Assembly (NCBI GenBank): GCA_942486035.1
Contig: CALNXK010000160.1
Span: 827,501 to 891,500, forward strand
Origin: Porites lobata
Lineage: Eukaryota; Cnidaria; Anthozoa; Scleractinia; Poritidae
Direction: 5' to 3'
DNA: 64,000 nt
Positions 23,901-36,197 of the stretch are shown one piece after another. Positions within the stretch are counted from its first letter, which is position 1. Every line of letters starts with the position of its first letter. The notes below the pieces were generated by a model, which saw nothing but the letters and a program-made list of their open reading frames with translations, had not been told where the DNA came from and ran no database searches. Made by a program: the position numbers and the translations under genes.

Positions 23901-26900
23901 TGGGCAATACAGCTTACCACTCGTTTTTCAGCAATGTTAAAAAAAAATTGTGCGTTTTTTTTCACCCGTTGGTGGAATATTAAAATTAGAAAATTTGGGC
24001 GATTTACTCTACCTGTTGAATGACACGGGAGAAAAGAATTGATGATTGATTAGCGAGGAATCCAACACAACATTGCATTTGTCCATTAGAGGAGATAAAA
24101 CCTACAAAATTTAACGCAGTTGTAAGCACAAACCAACAAACATTCTATCATTCCATTATTTAGCTGGTGCAGACTTCAAATTGAGCCTGTCATCATCATT
24201 TGTTGTCATTAGTTATAATAGTTTTACCTGTTTAGGTTCCAGTCTTTTTCTAGATGTTAAAATTTTACTGTAATCTTTTTAACCTTCACTTCTGAAGATG
24301 TATGTTGTTACATACGAAACGTCAAGTCTTTCAAATCTAAGTTTTTTTGCAACATGCGTTGTTTCATCATGTTTGTTACCTCAGTTTGTGTTTTATTTTT
24401 ACCGAAGTTGAAATGGCCGAAGAATAAGAGCTCCATTTAAACTAGCTCTGCTAAATTGGATGCCCCTGGATAAATATTGAATTAATAAAAAAATAAAATA
24501 AAATAAGAGTGTTCACTCAATGTGGTGGCAGTTTTCACGGTTTGAATTTCGACTACATTTCGTGACACAGTTCTCCTTTAAAAAACGTCGTATTCGAATG
24601 AAAAGAAAAAAAAACATGACCGTTTAGCCTGCTTTTTTAAAGAAAACTGGTGACTGGATTGTTCTGGTAGTTAATTTAATGGTTTAGACTATATTAATTT
24701 CATGAGAAATTGCTACCACTTACCGATGGAAACATAATTAAAGCTGTCTGAAGCTGCAATGTGAATAAAAGATAATAAAAGTAAGCATGAGCACCTTTGT
24801 AATCTAGTGTAAGCCTACGACATCAGACAACTCGGCCCCCGGGTATCACGCCCCAGACTATTAACCCCCAGTTTCAAGATGATTAGCCTCTGCCCCCGAG
24901 TTTTTCTTCCTCCTTTTTACTTTTTGCTTTCTAATAACTCAGGGCTAATCGTTGAGAAATTGGGGGCTAATTTTCAAAGGATTTGGTAGCCAATAGTACG
25001 GGGTGAATTGTCCGGGCGGCGAGTTGTCCTGGATCCAATGTAGTTAAGCACATTCTGAGAATGGCAGAGAGGACCATCGACTATCATCAGGACCATTGTT
25101 AGAATGACCTGGATGGCAGCAAACTGCTAAAATTTATATGGAAATGGGCAAGGCTCAAGAGAAGATAACAGTGGTTTGGAAATGTTTTACTTGGAGCTTA
25201 GTAGAATTACTCACAACAAAAAAGGACTTATAGAAAGTCTAGGAGTGTGGAAGTGATTCTGTTCAAAACTAATAATAAAAACAAAAACTATTACATGTGC
25301 ACATTGAAATACACTATAACCGAAAGGAACTTACCATTTCATCTGCTTTTTGTGTTTCAGTAGTTTGTTTGCTGGCATGGAAGTAGGCAAGAGCCACAGA
25401 GAAGGCAAAATTTGGAAGCTGAGACAGGTTCCTGTGAGACTAAAAGCAAGAAAAGAAATTCTACGGAGTTACTTTACTGTATTTAAAAGAGAATAAACGA
25501 GGACTGTTGAACGAAGTCAGATATTTATACCTCCCACTCTTCAAAGAGTCTGATGAGGAAACTAAACTGCTCAGATCTTAAGGCATAAAAATCAATCATA
25601 AGTAAAACTCCAAGGGGGTCTTCTTCTGGATCCATGCTGAAAGAAAAAAAGGCAACCACATTAAACTAACAGTTGTCACATTAAGATCTAGAAAGAGAGT
25701 GTAAACGTTAAAGTGTTTTTACACACCGAACCTCACGGAAGTTAAGCAGTATGTTAGATTTATGAAATTTCAAGAAACCAACAATATCAATGACGGCAAT
25801 TGGAACTTCTGAGAAATGGCAGAATCATTGCAACTCTAAAATTCTTTTTTAATGAACAAGTAGAGTCGGTATTTCCAGAGGTTTAACCCTTTAAGCACCA
25901 AGATCCACATACAAATTCTCCAGACCAATCTCCATACATTTCTTTTAAGGACAGTTGAGAGAATTTGGTTTAAGATCAAAGCATTCTTCCTTTGGTAATC
26001 AATTTAGTAATTCTCATAACCTTTACTTTTGATGATGGAGTTGGGACCTCAAATGAAACATTTAAGTATACAACACTCAGAAAGATGAAGACTGCTGGCA
26101 TTACACACTTTCAGTTTTTTATTACAAGACATGTGTAATTCATTTGTTAAAATAGCAGTTGGCCTAGTATTTTCACTTTGTTAACCCTTTGTGTCCCAAC
26201 AGTGACCAACATCAATTTTCTCCTAACAATATCCAAACAATGTCAAGAGATTAGGTTATGACAATTGACAAAATGATCACCTAAGAGACAACGCTTTCAT
26301 CTTTTATCAAATTCTCTATCCATGAAGGAAATGTATAGAGATCAGTTTGGAGAATTTGTATGTGGATATTGGGGCTTAAAGGGTTAAACCCTTTTACCTA
26401 AGAAGAAGCTTGCACAACTCCAAAGATGTTCTGTAGCAGCCTAAAATGAGAAAAAAAGAATGACGTCAACTTGTAAGGCATGACAATGCAGACTTCACAG
26501 TAACAGGGCACTTTAATTACCTTTTTGTCCAACAAAGATGATTTGACGAAACAGAGCAATAAAGAAGGACCTAAAAAAAAAAATGAATACATGAGATCTT
26601 GCTAACTAGTGGCAAATTATTAAAGAAAGATGAACAGGTTTTAGCACTGCAGTATCGTCTAAAATTATATTTCAGTACTTTTTACAATGGAAGCCTAAAT
26701 AATAGTGGTAAGGTACTAGAAAATTGTTGTCATTATAATCGGCTTACATAGAACCAAAAACTGGAATTGGGTTTCAAGGATGAATAAAATCTTCATTTCA
26801 TTTCTTCTACTTCCATCAGCCTCGGAGCCAAGTACTGGGTATGGATTTTGATTATTTGAAAGTGACCTACACTTATTTTACTTCCTTTATCTAATAAATT

Positions 26901-29900
26901 ATTATTAAAACAAGAAGGTTATTTAATATGTCACCTGTTTTCTGCCCTCCTGTAGTCAAGTCTTGTGTAGCCCTGTGTGAGACTAAACACAGTGTGAAAA
27001 CTTCTTTCAAGACAATACAGGGCTCTTTCTGAAATAAAAATATATATATATAATATAAATCAGGAGACAATAAGGTACGCTCACAATGCCAAAATTGATG
27101 TTTACTTCATCTTTATTATATGGTTCTTGGCAGTGAAAAAAGGTGCTGTAACCTTTGAGCTTTATTGAGTACTACCTTAAGGAAACTCCTGGATATATAA
27201 ATATACAGGGGAAGTATTATTGAAGTTCAAACTCTATTACAGTGCAGGCACTCAAACTTGGACACTTGAAAAAAGATTGTCCAATCGCAACGTTTTCTGA
27301 AAACAAAAGAATCCCAAGTTGTTTTGCAAATGGACCAACAACATTCATAAATCTGAGGGCCATTTCCTGAGAGGTCAAGTAAGTTCAAATGGTTTAAAGT
27401 TCACATCAGTTGCATAGTTTAATCTTTACTTTTATTGGTCTGTTTGCAAAAAACTTGAGAATCTTTGGTTGTCAGAAAACGTTGTGATTGGACAATCTTC
27501 TTCCAAGTGTCCAACTTCGAGTGGCTGCACTGAAAGCAGGGATCCTTGGAAAAGGGATGAGTGGCTGCTTCAAAAAGGTTGGTCGCTTTACAGAGATGCT
27601 GTTTACAGTGATTTACTGACAATTTTAACCCAGGGGGACTTTTGTACCTGGCCAATAAATAGAGAGAGGTCACTGAACAGGGGTTTCGTTTCAGGCCGGA
27701 TGCTGGACACAATGTCTGGTTGTTTGACATGTAACGTTTAGTAGTTTGAGCACAAAATAACTATTTTTCAAGTGTGAAAATCATTTCTCGTTTGATTTAA
27801 CTTTTGATGAGTCAATGCAACAACTGAACTGGACATTTTTATTACTATCTGTAAACCATCTGTCATTGGGATTCGTACACACCTTCCGATTGGAAATTGT
27901 TGTGGAATCAACTAAAAAATAAACAACTGTAAACCCATAATGATTTATTATAATTATTATTGTTGAGTCAAATATTTAATTTTTTGTGAGCAATTTTTGA
28001 TGCCGTAAAAGACTTTCCCCGTTAACCAATTCCAGTCCAGGGAATGCAGGAAATTGCATTTTAGAGAGTACAATTTTATAAATCTCCCAGGGGAACATGC
28101 CCCCCAATCCCCCTAGAAGTTCAATCTTCGCACCTGTGGCATGAACAGCGCAAGTCTGCCAGCCGAACTTCTGTATCCGGTACCTCCAAATGCTACCAAA
28201 AACCCTGACTGAATAGGAAGTCACTTAACAGAGGTTTGATTGCATTACCACAGAAGAGGTGAAGGCAAAACAGTATTATATAAATGTAAACCCACCAATA
28301 AGTTCCGCAGCCATTTGGAAATCCTCACCCATTTTACAGATTTCACTGAGTTGCAGCAAGGAATCCACATGGTAAGGATGAGTATGTAAGATAGCCTGCA
28401 ACAAAATATCATCACAACAATAACCATCACTGTAAGACAAGAACAATATAGACCAGTTACTAATTTGTAATTATTGCATTCTTACGGTTTTTAGCGTATT
28501 TAATATTATAATCAATAATGTATTCTACCACTGAGATTTCCATAGTCTTTGATTAAGTAAGTGGGATGCAAAAGGGTGTTACTTGAGGACTTCTCACATA
28601 TACAGTCTGGGATATAGTAATTTTTATTATTGTCTTTTATATTTGTAACCTGTTTAATTATTATTATTTTCATGTATTGTATTGTTATTAATTATTTTTG
28701 TCATGTGTGTGTTTTATACATGAGCCTCTGGCTCGGATACTTGGGGCACCCTATCCCATGCTATGACACCAATAAATTGATTGACTGATTGATTAACTGA
28801 ATCAGCCTACACCTACTAACTTTTTTAAAAGTTCAAAAAAAGGGATTTTTTTGGGAGTGCAAGGATTTTCAGTTGTGGTCCAAACATTGCTGTAGAGGAC
28901 CTGAATGTTTTCTTTGTTTCACATCTGTGGGATAACAAAATTAATACAGCATAATGTTATTCATTCATTCAATAAGCTCAACATTTTCCATCTTTCAGAT
29001 GAATCACCGCCTGGTTATACAAAGGATGCGTTTGACATAATACGCTGATTATGACCCCAAAAGTAGAGAAGATGCATGTCGAATGTCAAGTATAACAACC
29101 AACAACCCTGGTCAAAACTCTTGGAACACAAACACAATAGCTCAACAAAATGATGTATTTTCCCTACCCTCCCCCCCTGGTGCAGTGTTGACAGTCAACA
29201 TTTTTAAGGGGAAGGGGGAGCAGAAATAACCCCCATAACAACACTCCCAAGTTCTTATAAGAGGTAGAATATGAGTTCATTCACAATAGTGAATCTTTGT
29301 GCTTAATTTTCTCAAATGTCCCAAGATATTTTGACCAGGGTTGTAGCTTCCATCTATTTCCAATCATTTAGTAAAGTTACAAAAGCACTGAAAGAAAGAA
29401 CTGACTGAGGGTTTCATCATCACTCACGGATATGTTGTTGGGGTTTAGAGATTCCACAGCATCAAGAAACAGAAACTGGACTTCTTGGTAGGAAGGAGAA
29501 TGCTCAAATTCAAAATAGGTGTACCTAGATAAGTGTAAAAAGAAATGGCAGGAAAGGCGATTGTAAGAAGGAGCATGTTTAAATTCAGGTACATGCAACT
29601 GTTCTTTAAGAGAAATGTTTACATACAGTGAAGATATAACTAAAAGCAACAACAACAGTTAAGCTGATAAAATGGGGAAAATCAATATTAAATACAACAA
29701 AGATGTTTGGTGTATAAATTTTGATTTCCTCACTAACTGCAGGCCAGTCCCAATGTATCTTTTGTTATATTTCCAAATTTAAATAAAGTTGAAGTTGAAG
29801 TTTCCTTTTCGACAAGTGTGCATGAATCGAAATAATGAACTCTATTAACCCTTTAAACCCTAACATCAAAATTCAAATTCTCATTTGTTATCCATATACG

Positions 29901-32900
29901 TTTCCAATAGAAGTAGTGGGGAGAATTTGTTGAAGTATCAATATTAGATTCATCTTGTGTGATCATCTCCTTAATTCTCATGACCACTGTGTTTTATGAA
30001 GCAGTGATATTACAAGGAGAAGTTTGATGCTGATCACTCTTAGGGCTTAAAGGGTAAAGGGAAAAAGAAACACCAGAATAAGGACCTTGTTTGTTCACTT
30101 CTCTCCCTAATTTTCTGCTTATTTGCCTGGAATTATTTTGTCCTTGTAGTTGGTCATCTACATGTACTTGACTTTATTTGAAGGAAAAAAGTTAGTACAT
30201 TGACCCTGAAGATTTTTATTAACCAGTAAATTAAAATTATTTTTAAACAAAAGGGGCTGGGACAGTTGGTAAATTACACCAATATTTTTTTCTCTACTGT
30301 GCCAGTTACTACCCTGCCAGCAGATCCTAATTCCTTTCACTTGCTCAAAAGTGGCTTTTTTGAAAAAGATTCTGTATGAATCAAGTAAGATCTTTGTTGA
30401 GCATGCACTACATGTTGCGAGGATACAGTTTCAAACTCAGGCCTAATAGCCATGCGCCTGGTACAGTGGGCTCAGTTATAACCAATGGTTTATTAATAAA
30501 TAGATACTCGCACTCAACAAAACTGTTTGATGAGAAAAAACAAGATTGACTAGTCCAGAATTTTAGGCTGCAGCAACTTCAAAGGCTTGACACTACTCAA
30601 GCAGAATCTCCTTTTCTCCTCTTCAGTTAAGAAGAACACATAAGGAGGGTTTGCTCACAGGGTGGCCAGTTATCCGTGGGAGTGTGTATGAATGGTAGTA
30701 CATAACAATGTCAATAATCTCTCTGCTCTGCTGAGGAGCTCATGGGGGTTCCCTGTGGTGCCAACAGTCGACCTCTACGCGCTTCCAAGATTTGCGGTCC
30801 TGTGCAAAAGTATGAATTTCATGTGGAAGGGGGGGATTTTGTGGATTGATAAGTTTTGTAGCATATTCGTGGAATAGAATTTTATATTCACATTTAATGA
30901 AGGTTCACAGTACATTATTTTATAAAAACTTACCCATGTTTGCTATCTCTAATATTCATGCTTATCCCTGCAAAGCAAAGAATTACAAGCTAAGTGAATA
31001 AATAATAAAAGTTTCATTAAAAATAATTGGACTATATGGTTACTGGATTTTCCTGCATTCTGATTTGTTCATCAGATCAGAGTTCATAACCCTGCTGAGA
31101 CCATTATATGGCAAATGAACTTGTTATCACACAGCTAAAACACTTTGAGCTTGTAAATTTTCTCATGGACAAGACAACAACCAAGAAAGCGTTTTGTGGT
31201 GTAAAGATATTTAAGTAATAAAAGACGACTAAAAGTGCAACACTGGGAAAAGAGAAGTCTGGGACGTATAAAAAGTGTGATGTGAAATTACCTTGACCAG
31301 CAACAGGATTGGTACAGGTTAACCATCAAGAAATTGAACTTACCATCTGGCCTATTTTGCTTCTTTAACAGAATTGCCTTTGACATTGGAGAAATTCCTT
31401 TTTGACATTTCAACAGTTAACCCCACATGTTACTCAAAAGATTAAAAACTGACCTGTTGCTCCCATACGAGGCCATGTTGATTTAGGTGTCACTAGTCTG
31501 TGGATATAAAAATATACATGTGTCACGTTGACAAAAGAAAGTGAAAGTAATCATTTAGCACAGTCTATAGTGGTCCTGAATTGAACTGTTGTTGACAGTG
31601 ACTGAAATTTCAGCAACTTCAAAGTGAGACTACTATGAACATTAGAAAAGGGTGGTGGGTGTTTGTGGTATAATCTCATCTGGTCTGATCCAGGTTTTGT
31701 TAACAGCTGTGTTTTAACAAGTTTTCTGTACAGCTTGCAAAGAAAGTCATGTCCGATAGCCCAGGGCTAGTGGATTTTGCTATCGGGCTAGTGATTTTTG
31801 TTCTTAACGTGCTGTTTTTTGGGGAAATTCAAATTACAGAAGGATTGTAATCAATCCTGCTGATGAAAAAGGGTATTGGGGCTAGTACATGCAAGCTACA
31901 GCTTCCCCGAATGGGAGGCTGTAAAACTGACTTTCTTTGCACCCTGTCTGAGTATCAAAGTCTCACCTTTTTTGGTTCAATGTTATTTTTAAAAAGTTTT
32001 AAGACTCTCAGTTTTGCACTTTTCAAAGACAAACACTTGCTATTCCTTATATTTATACCCAGACATTGCTAAGTTCATTCAATGAATGTGAATATACAAA
32101 CCTTGAGGAGTGATGGTAAACTCGATGATGTGCTCGTCTGTGCCTACAAAAAGCATATCAAGCTTTTACGTGTATGCAAATATAAATTTTTTGTCATTCT
32201 AGGAAGAAACGGAATGGAAACATCTGAATGTAATCTTAGATCAAAATAAAAATGTGTATCATTAGCTGTAAAATAATATAATGGAACAAGGCAATCGAAA
32301 ACAAAAGTATACTTTCAGTATTATAAACAAACCTGTTTTCTGCTCGAACAACATGAGATCCAAATCTCTTTTTCATCTCATTCTCTGCATTCAAGTGCCT
32401 GGGTAAAACAAATATCAAATATTTCATAATACCTTATACCAGGGCTCGAAATTAACTTTTTCGTTCGGGAGCCAGCTGGCGACTAACGGAAAAATTTTGG
32501 TCGCCAGATCGTAAATTTTGGTCGCCAGCTTATTTTATATATAACTTAGACCCTGTTTACATGGAGTGGGGGACCGCAGTCTAGTGGGGTAGGTTTCTTT
32601 TGCTTTGTGTCCCCCAGGGCGTGAAAACAAAAGAAACCAACCCCACTAGACCAGGGTCCCCCACTCCATGTAAAGAGGCCCTTACACAAGAACACGATTT
32701 TATACGTTACTTTGCGTGCAAGAAAAGTCACAACTGAAGAGCGAAAACAATTAGAAACAACATGAGTAACACTTAGTTATAAAGCTACCGTTGTTCTCAG
32801 GTGATATGTCTCAGGTCCGAAGGTGATGGTTGTCTCCATAGTCATTTTAAATGAAGCGAAGCATAAAACGTTTTAAGTCCGTGGTTTTCATTCTGAGACA

Positions 32901-35900
32901 AACACGGGTCCTTGCGTATTTGCCCTTTGCTACTTCTACGAAATGGCGTTCTTTATTTTCGACTTGCTTTCCTCGACGCCTTTTCGCTGCCGACAAACAA
33001 CGCCACGCTTGGCCCAGGCCACCACATTGCTCGTACCAGTCTCCGACCGGGAGGAAACATAAATGGGCTTAGTGCCGTTTTTAGGTCTTCGTTTCATTTT
33101 AGACAGAACGTTGTAGGAAAGTAAAACCTAAAATATTGCGGGAGTTTACGGAAGCACCGCTTGAATTGAATCGCTATCTCCTTACCTTAAAGTATAAAGA
33201 AACGTTGTTAAGAACTATTCACTCAGGTACTTTTTCTATTAGTGATAGTTATATCCATTTATTAACCGCCCACTTTCCCTACATCAACAACTGATGAAGG
33301 ATTCAAAGTTTGGATTAACCTTTTGGCTGAATCTTCATTCCCATGCGTAAATACTCACGTATTTCCTTCAACTGATTTGTATCTGCCGCCATTTTCGCGG
33401 CAAATGAAAAGCACATGATGTTGAAGTGCGCCTGCGATCCCAGTTTCGGAAGAAGCCACGGAAACAATATATGGCGTCGTGAACGCAGTATCGACGTTTC
33501 AAATACATTCAATTTTTTTCGATTATCTTGTAGTATTCAGACATTATTTTACTGGGGACAGAAAGGTGAGTTGGATACTAGCTACCATATCCGATTGATT
33601 TCCTAATATAAAGATTTAAAAACAAAAGTTGTGTCGTGGTTTTCTTTAGCCATCGGACAAAACGCGAGTCGCCAGCTGGCGACCAGTTCTGAAAATTTAG
33701 TCGCCAGTCCTCAATTTTTGGTCGCATTGGCGACCAGTGAGTCGCAATGTCGAGCCCTGTATACCGTAATTACTCAAATAAGTATTGTGGTGCTTAAAAT
33801 CATGCCTCAAATTTGGTGCTCATATGAGGGTGGCATTTATTTAAGCTTATATCAGGGCCATGGTGCTTAATTGGGGAAGGTGCTTATTTGAGTGAATATG
33901 GTTTATATTCCAAAAATCAAAACGAAGAAAATTCTTTACTCAATAATTAGGACCTCATTGCATGCACATCCCTTGAATATTGTAATTGCATACAAAATAA
34001 AACTCTTACCTATGTTCCACACCAAGCAAAGGTTTGGTATAAAGAGACCTTGAGGTGCTCTGTCCAAATGTTGCTACTGGAGCTGGTTTCAGAGGGAGAA
34101 AAAAAGTTAAAACTTTGAATTATCCATTTCTGTATCCTAGTGAGACATTGAAGGTGAAATGGGGAACACTTTATTAACCCTTTAAGTCTTGAGAGTGATG
34201 AAAATCAATTTTCTCCTAAAGATATGAATACATAATCAAGAGAAAATGTTGTGAGAATATATAAAGCAGTCAGTTCATAGAAAACGCTTTGATCTTCAAA
34301 CAAATTCTCCCAACTAATTCATTAAGGAAATGTATGGTAATCAGTCTTGAGAATTTGCATGTGGATATTGGGGCTCAAAGAGTGAAGAGAAGTCTGAGGG
34401 TTTCAAGCGCTGACAAACTCATTCACAGGCTCTGGTCTTTGGGAAACTGAGTCTTCAATGGTGTCTACAATTTCTTTATTTAGTATCTTGAACAGGGTGT
34501 CTTTTTGGACTGGAAGCTTAAAACAGTGTGTAATGTAGTTGGAAAGAGCTTATTGAATACAAAAATAAAAAACAAAAACGAATTAACTTGTTTTTATTAT
34601 ATAAACACCAATGAAATACTGAGTGAGCTTTCACACGAAAACTTGATATGAAAACATGTTATCTTCACATGTGAAAATATCACCGTTGCCTGTTTCTTGC
34701 CCTAAACAGGGTAACAAAATAAATGGCTCATTCCCTTTTGCACAAAATAGGAAGTCCCCCCCCCACCTTTGGGGGATAAGATACTCCGTCTTAGCGTTTA
34801 TAAATTATGTTTTCTATAAATTACATATTTTTTCTCACCAGGCACTTCTACTTGTTTTTCTGTTTCCTGTGAGTTTTTCACTTCTTTGTTTTTGGCACAA
34901 TCAATGCTGTTCTTTCCATTCTAAATATAAAAAATAAGGTCTTCTTCATATTATGAAATTTAAGAATTAACTAAAACAAGCACCTGTAGAAAAAGAAGGG
35001 CAACTTTCAACAAAATGGATTACTCATTTTTATTGACTGTAAGAGTGTAAGGCCATGTTTTATCAACACTGTTTTTTACTGCCTTAGTGGGGATGGATCT
35101 GGTACTGGAAACAATTATTTCCCTCAAAAACAATATATATTGTCTCGCAGCTATTTCTTAATTTTATTACTGTTGTTAGATCATGGAAAGCATTAATTTG
35201 GGATGAAACTGCAAAGCAATATGGATAATCTTACAAAATTAAAAAAATATAATGTAAATGTTAGTGACCTTTATCCCATTCGATGGCACTAACAACTGTG
35301 AAATAATAATGTGATCAAATTTTTAAGGATTTATAGCTACCCACATGCATGATCTTGCAGTCCTGTCGTGTAGGCTTGAGACCTTAAAATCTGACAACCT
35401 TAATTTAAATAGTTGTCCACAGACACTCTCAGAATGAAATAATAATGTGATCAAATTTTTAAGGATTTATAGCTACCCACACGCATGATCTTGCAGTCCT
35501 GTCGTGTAGGCTTGAGACCTTAAAATCTGACAACCTTAATTGAAATAGCTGTCCACAGACACTTTCAGAATGAAGAGTTCCCACCGAAATTTACTCAAAA
35601 TGTCATTTACATGGAATGTCCACATTCATTAGGAAAATTGATAGTTTAAATTTTGGGTGCATTTTTTTGGAAAATCCAAATCTGGATTTCTGAATCCAAA
35701 AGTCCATTTTTAAATTCTCCCCCAAAAATGTATCGTTTGTACTGAAGATTACCGCACTCACATTGGTAATTTTCCCATTTTCAATTTCACCCTTTCCTTT
35801 CTTTTTCTTTTTCTTTCTCTTCTTTTTGGCACCTTGTTTTTCAGCAGGCTCTGTTGAACTTGGTTTCTCTTCTGCTACACTTTCAGCGGTTTCCTTCAGA

Positions 35901-36197
35901 TTTTCTTCTTCTTGATCATCCTGAGAATCTTCAGCTGATTGTTCATCATCTACATTTAACTAAAACAGAAACGCTGTAAACATACACGTCACAACACAGT
36001 CTGCGCATGCAACTGGTGCAGTTTATAGAACCGGCATCCGGTATTTTACTTACCAAATCAAAAGGATTAACTACGACTTTCTGTTTCTTTTTTGACTTAG
36101 CCGACGTGAAGTTCAATTCATCTTCTTCCTCTTCTTCATTATGCAAAATTTCTAGTTCCTTGTCACCCTGTAGTTTCCTCAAAACACGCGAAGACAT
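17967..36197 (-). CDS. TCF25: TCF25 (Nulp1/Rqc1 family), multi-exon
   Basis: TCF25 is the animal homologue of yeast Rqc1, part of the ribosome quality-control complex that acts with Listerin on stalled nascent chains. Exons on the minus strand, 5' to 3': 36054-36197, 35762-35959, 34839-34920, 34427-34509, 34020-34082, 32333-32398, 32102-32143, 31454-31497, 30934-30967, 29428-29524, 28296-28395, 26935-27028, 26521-26570, 26398-26440, 25531-25636, 25335-25439, 24724-24753, 24013-24101, 23397-23469, 22863-22949, 21080-21138, 20190-20221, 18679-18758, 17967-18280. Family landmarks in order are an MSSRVLRKL start, acidic and Lys-rich N-terminus, VEHRHLN, TPKSTWPR, FEFEHSPSY, SPYHVDSLLQL-like, HRNLSQLPNFAFSV, DPLPP, MFFRSLL and an acidic tail. 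The total is about 705 aa, near the family's ~680. Phase does not close at 34427/34082 or 22863/21138, so a tiny exon may be missing at each. The last exon shows a frameshift near 18219. Confidence 0.93.
19321..19829. repeat. Tandem repeat, ~173-bp unit, three copies
   Basis: Units start at about 19335, 19508 and 19681 and share a GACCGGCGAC...GCGCATGCTCAGTAAC core and a CCAGTTCCCATCTCG end. The third unit diverges towards its end. A fragment of the unit boundary (CCACCAAACTGTGCGTATGAAC-like) recurs at about 20109. Confidence 0.8.
19926..20043. mobile_element. Small palindromic MITE
   Basis: The arms begin GGGTCAATTTAAT and end ATTAAATCGACCC, with matching inner words ACAAGTGTAATTTAC. The whole element is about 118 bp and nearly self-complementary. 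Confidence 0.65.
20371..20561. mobile_element. 191-bp MITE, 9-bp target duplication
   Basis: The ends are TAGACTGCAAAACAGTC and inverse. The flanks GACGGCGAC (20362-20370) and GACGGGGAC (20562-20570) form a 9-base duplication with one difference. This fits a Mutator-like MITE in a TCF25 intron. Confidence 0.75.
21250..21840. repeat. Tandem/palindromic satellite-like array
   Basis: Five direct copies of a ~105-base unit containing GTTGTTCAAACGTTGGATAG, TATCCACCGGATAAA and CACTGGACAGAGATTTATC are followed by an inverted copy (about 21700-21800). The words themselves are palindromic, so the array could fold strongly. Confidence 0.85.
21826..21915 (+). repeat. Possible tRNA-derived SINE remnant
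   Basis: A GGTTCGACTCC word at about 21857 matches the RNA polymerase III B box. It is followed by a short stem and a pyrimidine tail. No full tRNA cloverleaf can be drawn. Confidence 0.35.
22333..22713. mobile_element. MITE with a second MITE nested inside
   Basis: The outer element has ~47-bp arms, ACAGCCGCCATTTGGCGACG and inverse. A 107-bp palindrome (22446-22552, arms TAGCCTGCGAACAGCAGACG) sits inside it between two TACTT words. The inner element has the same size and TAGCC ends as the MITE at 7006-7112. Confidence 0.8.
23580..23965. mobile_element. MITE with ~100-bp arms
   Basis: The inner arms CTTGCAACAAATCAGG (about 23675) and inverse (to about 23875) are near perfect. The similarity continues outwards through CTGCAAAACGAGT-like sequence to about 23580 and 23965. 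Confidence 0.65.
24288..24327 (+). ncRNA. Hammerhead-ribozyme-like motif in a retroelement remnant
   Basis: ACTT (stem I) is followed by CTGAAGA, a six-base-pair hairpin GTATGT/ACATAC, GAAAC, the cleavage-type triplet GTC and AAGT, which closes stem I. This order matches the hammerhead core. Stem III would be only the self-complementary ACGT, so activity would need two molecules. One extra U follows the CUGAAGA box, so the core may be degenerate. Short-stem-III hammerheads are known in Penelope-like elements, and the surrounding ~24200-24470 resembles a retroelement end. Confidence 0.35.
25886..26395. mobile_element. TTAACCCTTT-ended MITEs, two copies
   Basis: A clear copy spans 26181-26395, with ends TTAACCCTTTGTG and GGGGCTTAAAGGGTTAA. 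A partial relative starts at about 25886 with the same outer word. The second copy ends immediately before the TCF25 exon at 26398, so its end touches the splice donor region. Confidence 0.7.
28610..28800 (+). mobile_element. 3' end of a non-LTR retrotransposon
   Basis: The sequence ends in ACCAATAAATTGATTGACTGATTGATT, a degenerating (TTGA)n tail typical of CR1/L2-type LINE 3' ends. It follows a GAGCCTCTGGCTC palindrome. Only the non-coding tail is present. Confidence 0.55.
29846..30057. mobile_element. TTAACCCTTT-ended MITE, copy
   Basis: The ends TTAACCCTTTAAACCC and inverse GGGCTTAAAGGGTAA match the family at 26181-26395 and 34174-34387. Just upstream (about 29770-29810) an AAAGTTGAAGTTGAAG tail resembles a non-LTR element end. 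Confidence 0.7.
31731..31946. mobile_element. MITE, CAGCTTGCAAAGAAAG family
   Basis: The ends are CAGCTTGCAAAGAAAGTC and inverse GACTTTCTTTGCACCCTG. It is closely similar along its length to 55567-55819. A fragment of one end is at about 38332-38396. Confidence 0.75.
32440..33759. mobile_element. hAT-like element with nested Harbinger-like MITE
   Basis: The outer ends are CAGGGCTCGAAATT and AATGTCGAGCCCTG, with repeated GGTCGCCAG words near both ends and a TATAC duplication on each side (32435-32439, 33760-33764). A 133-bp palindromic MITE (32549-32681, ends GACCCTGTTTACATGG) lies inside it between TTA words (32546-32548, 32682-32684). The rest of the 1.3-kb interior shows no transposase. 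It lies in a TCF25 intron. Confidence 0.75.
33764..33902. mobile_element. Palindromic MITE
   Basis: The ends are ACCGTAATTACTCAAATAAG and near-inverse CTTATTTGAGTGAATATGGT. It abuts the right end of the hAT-like element. It resembles 50935-51237 in general design. Confidence 0.6.
34174..34387. mobile_element. TTAACCCTTT-ended MITE, copy
   Basis: The left end TTAACCCTTTAAGTC and right GGGGCTCAAAGAG are degraded. The interior shares AATCAATTTTCTCC and AAATTCTCC words with the other copies. It fills most of the short TCF25 intron between exons 34427 and 34082. Confidence 0.65.
35301..35573. repeat. Two-copy tandem duplication, 136-bp unit
   Basis: 35301-35436 and 35437-35573 are nearly identical, with about five differences. 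They lie in TCF25 intron 2. The similarity suggests a recent local duplication. Confidence 0.88.
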
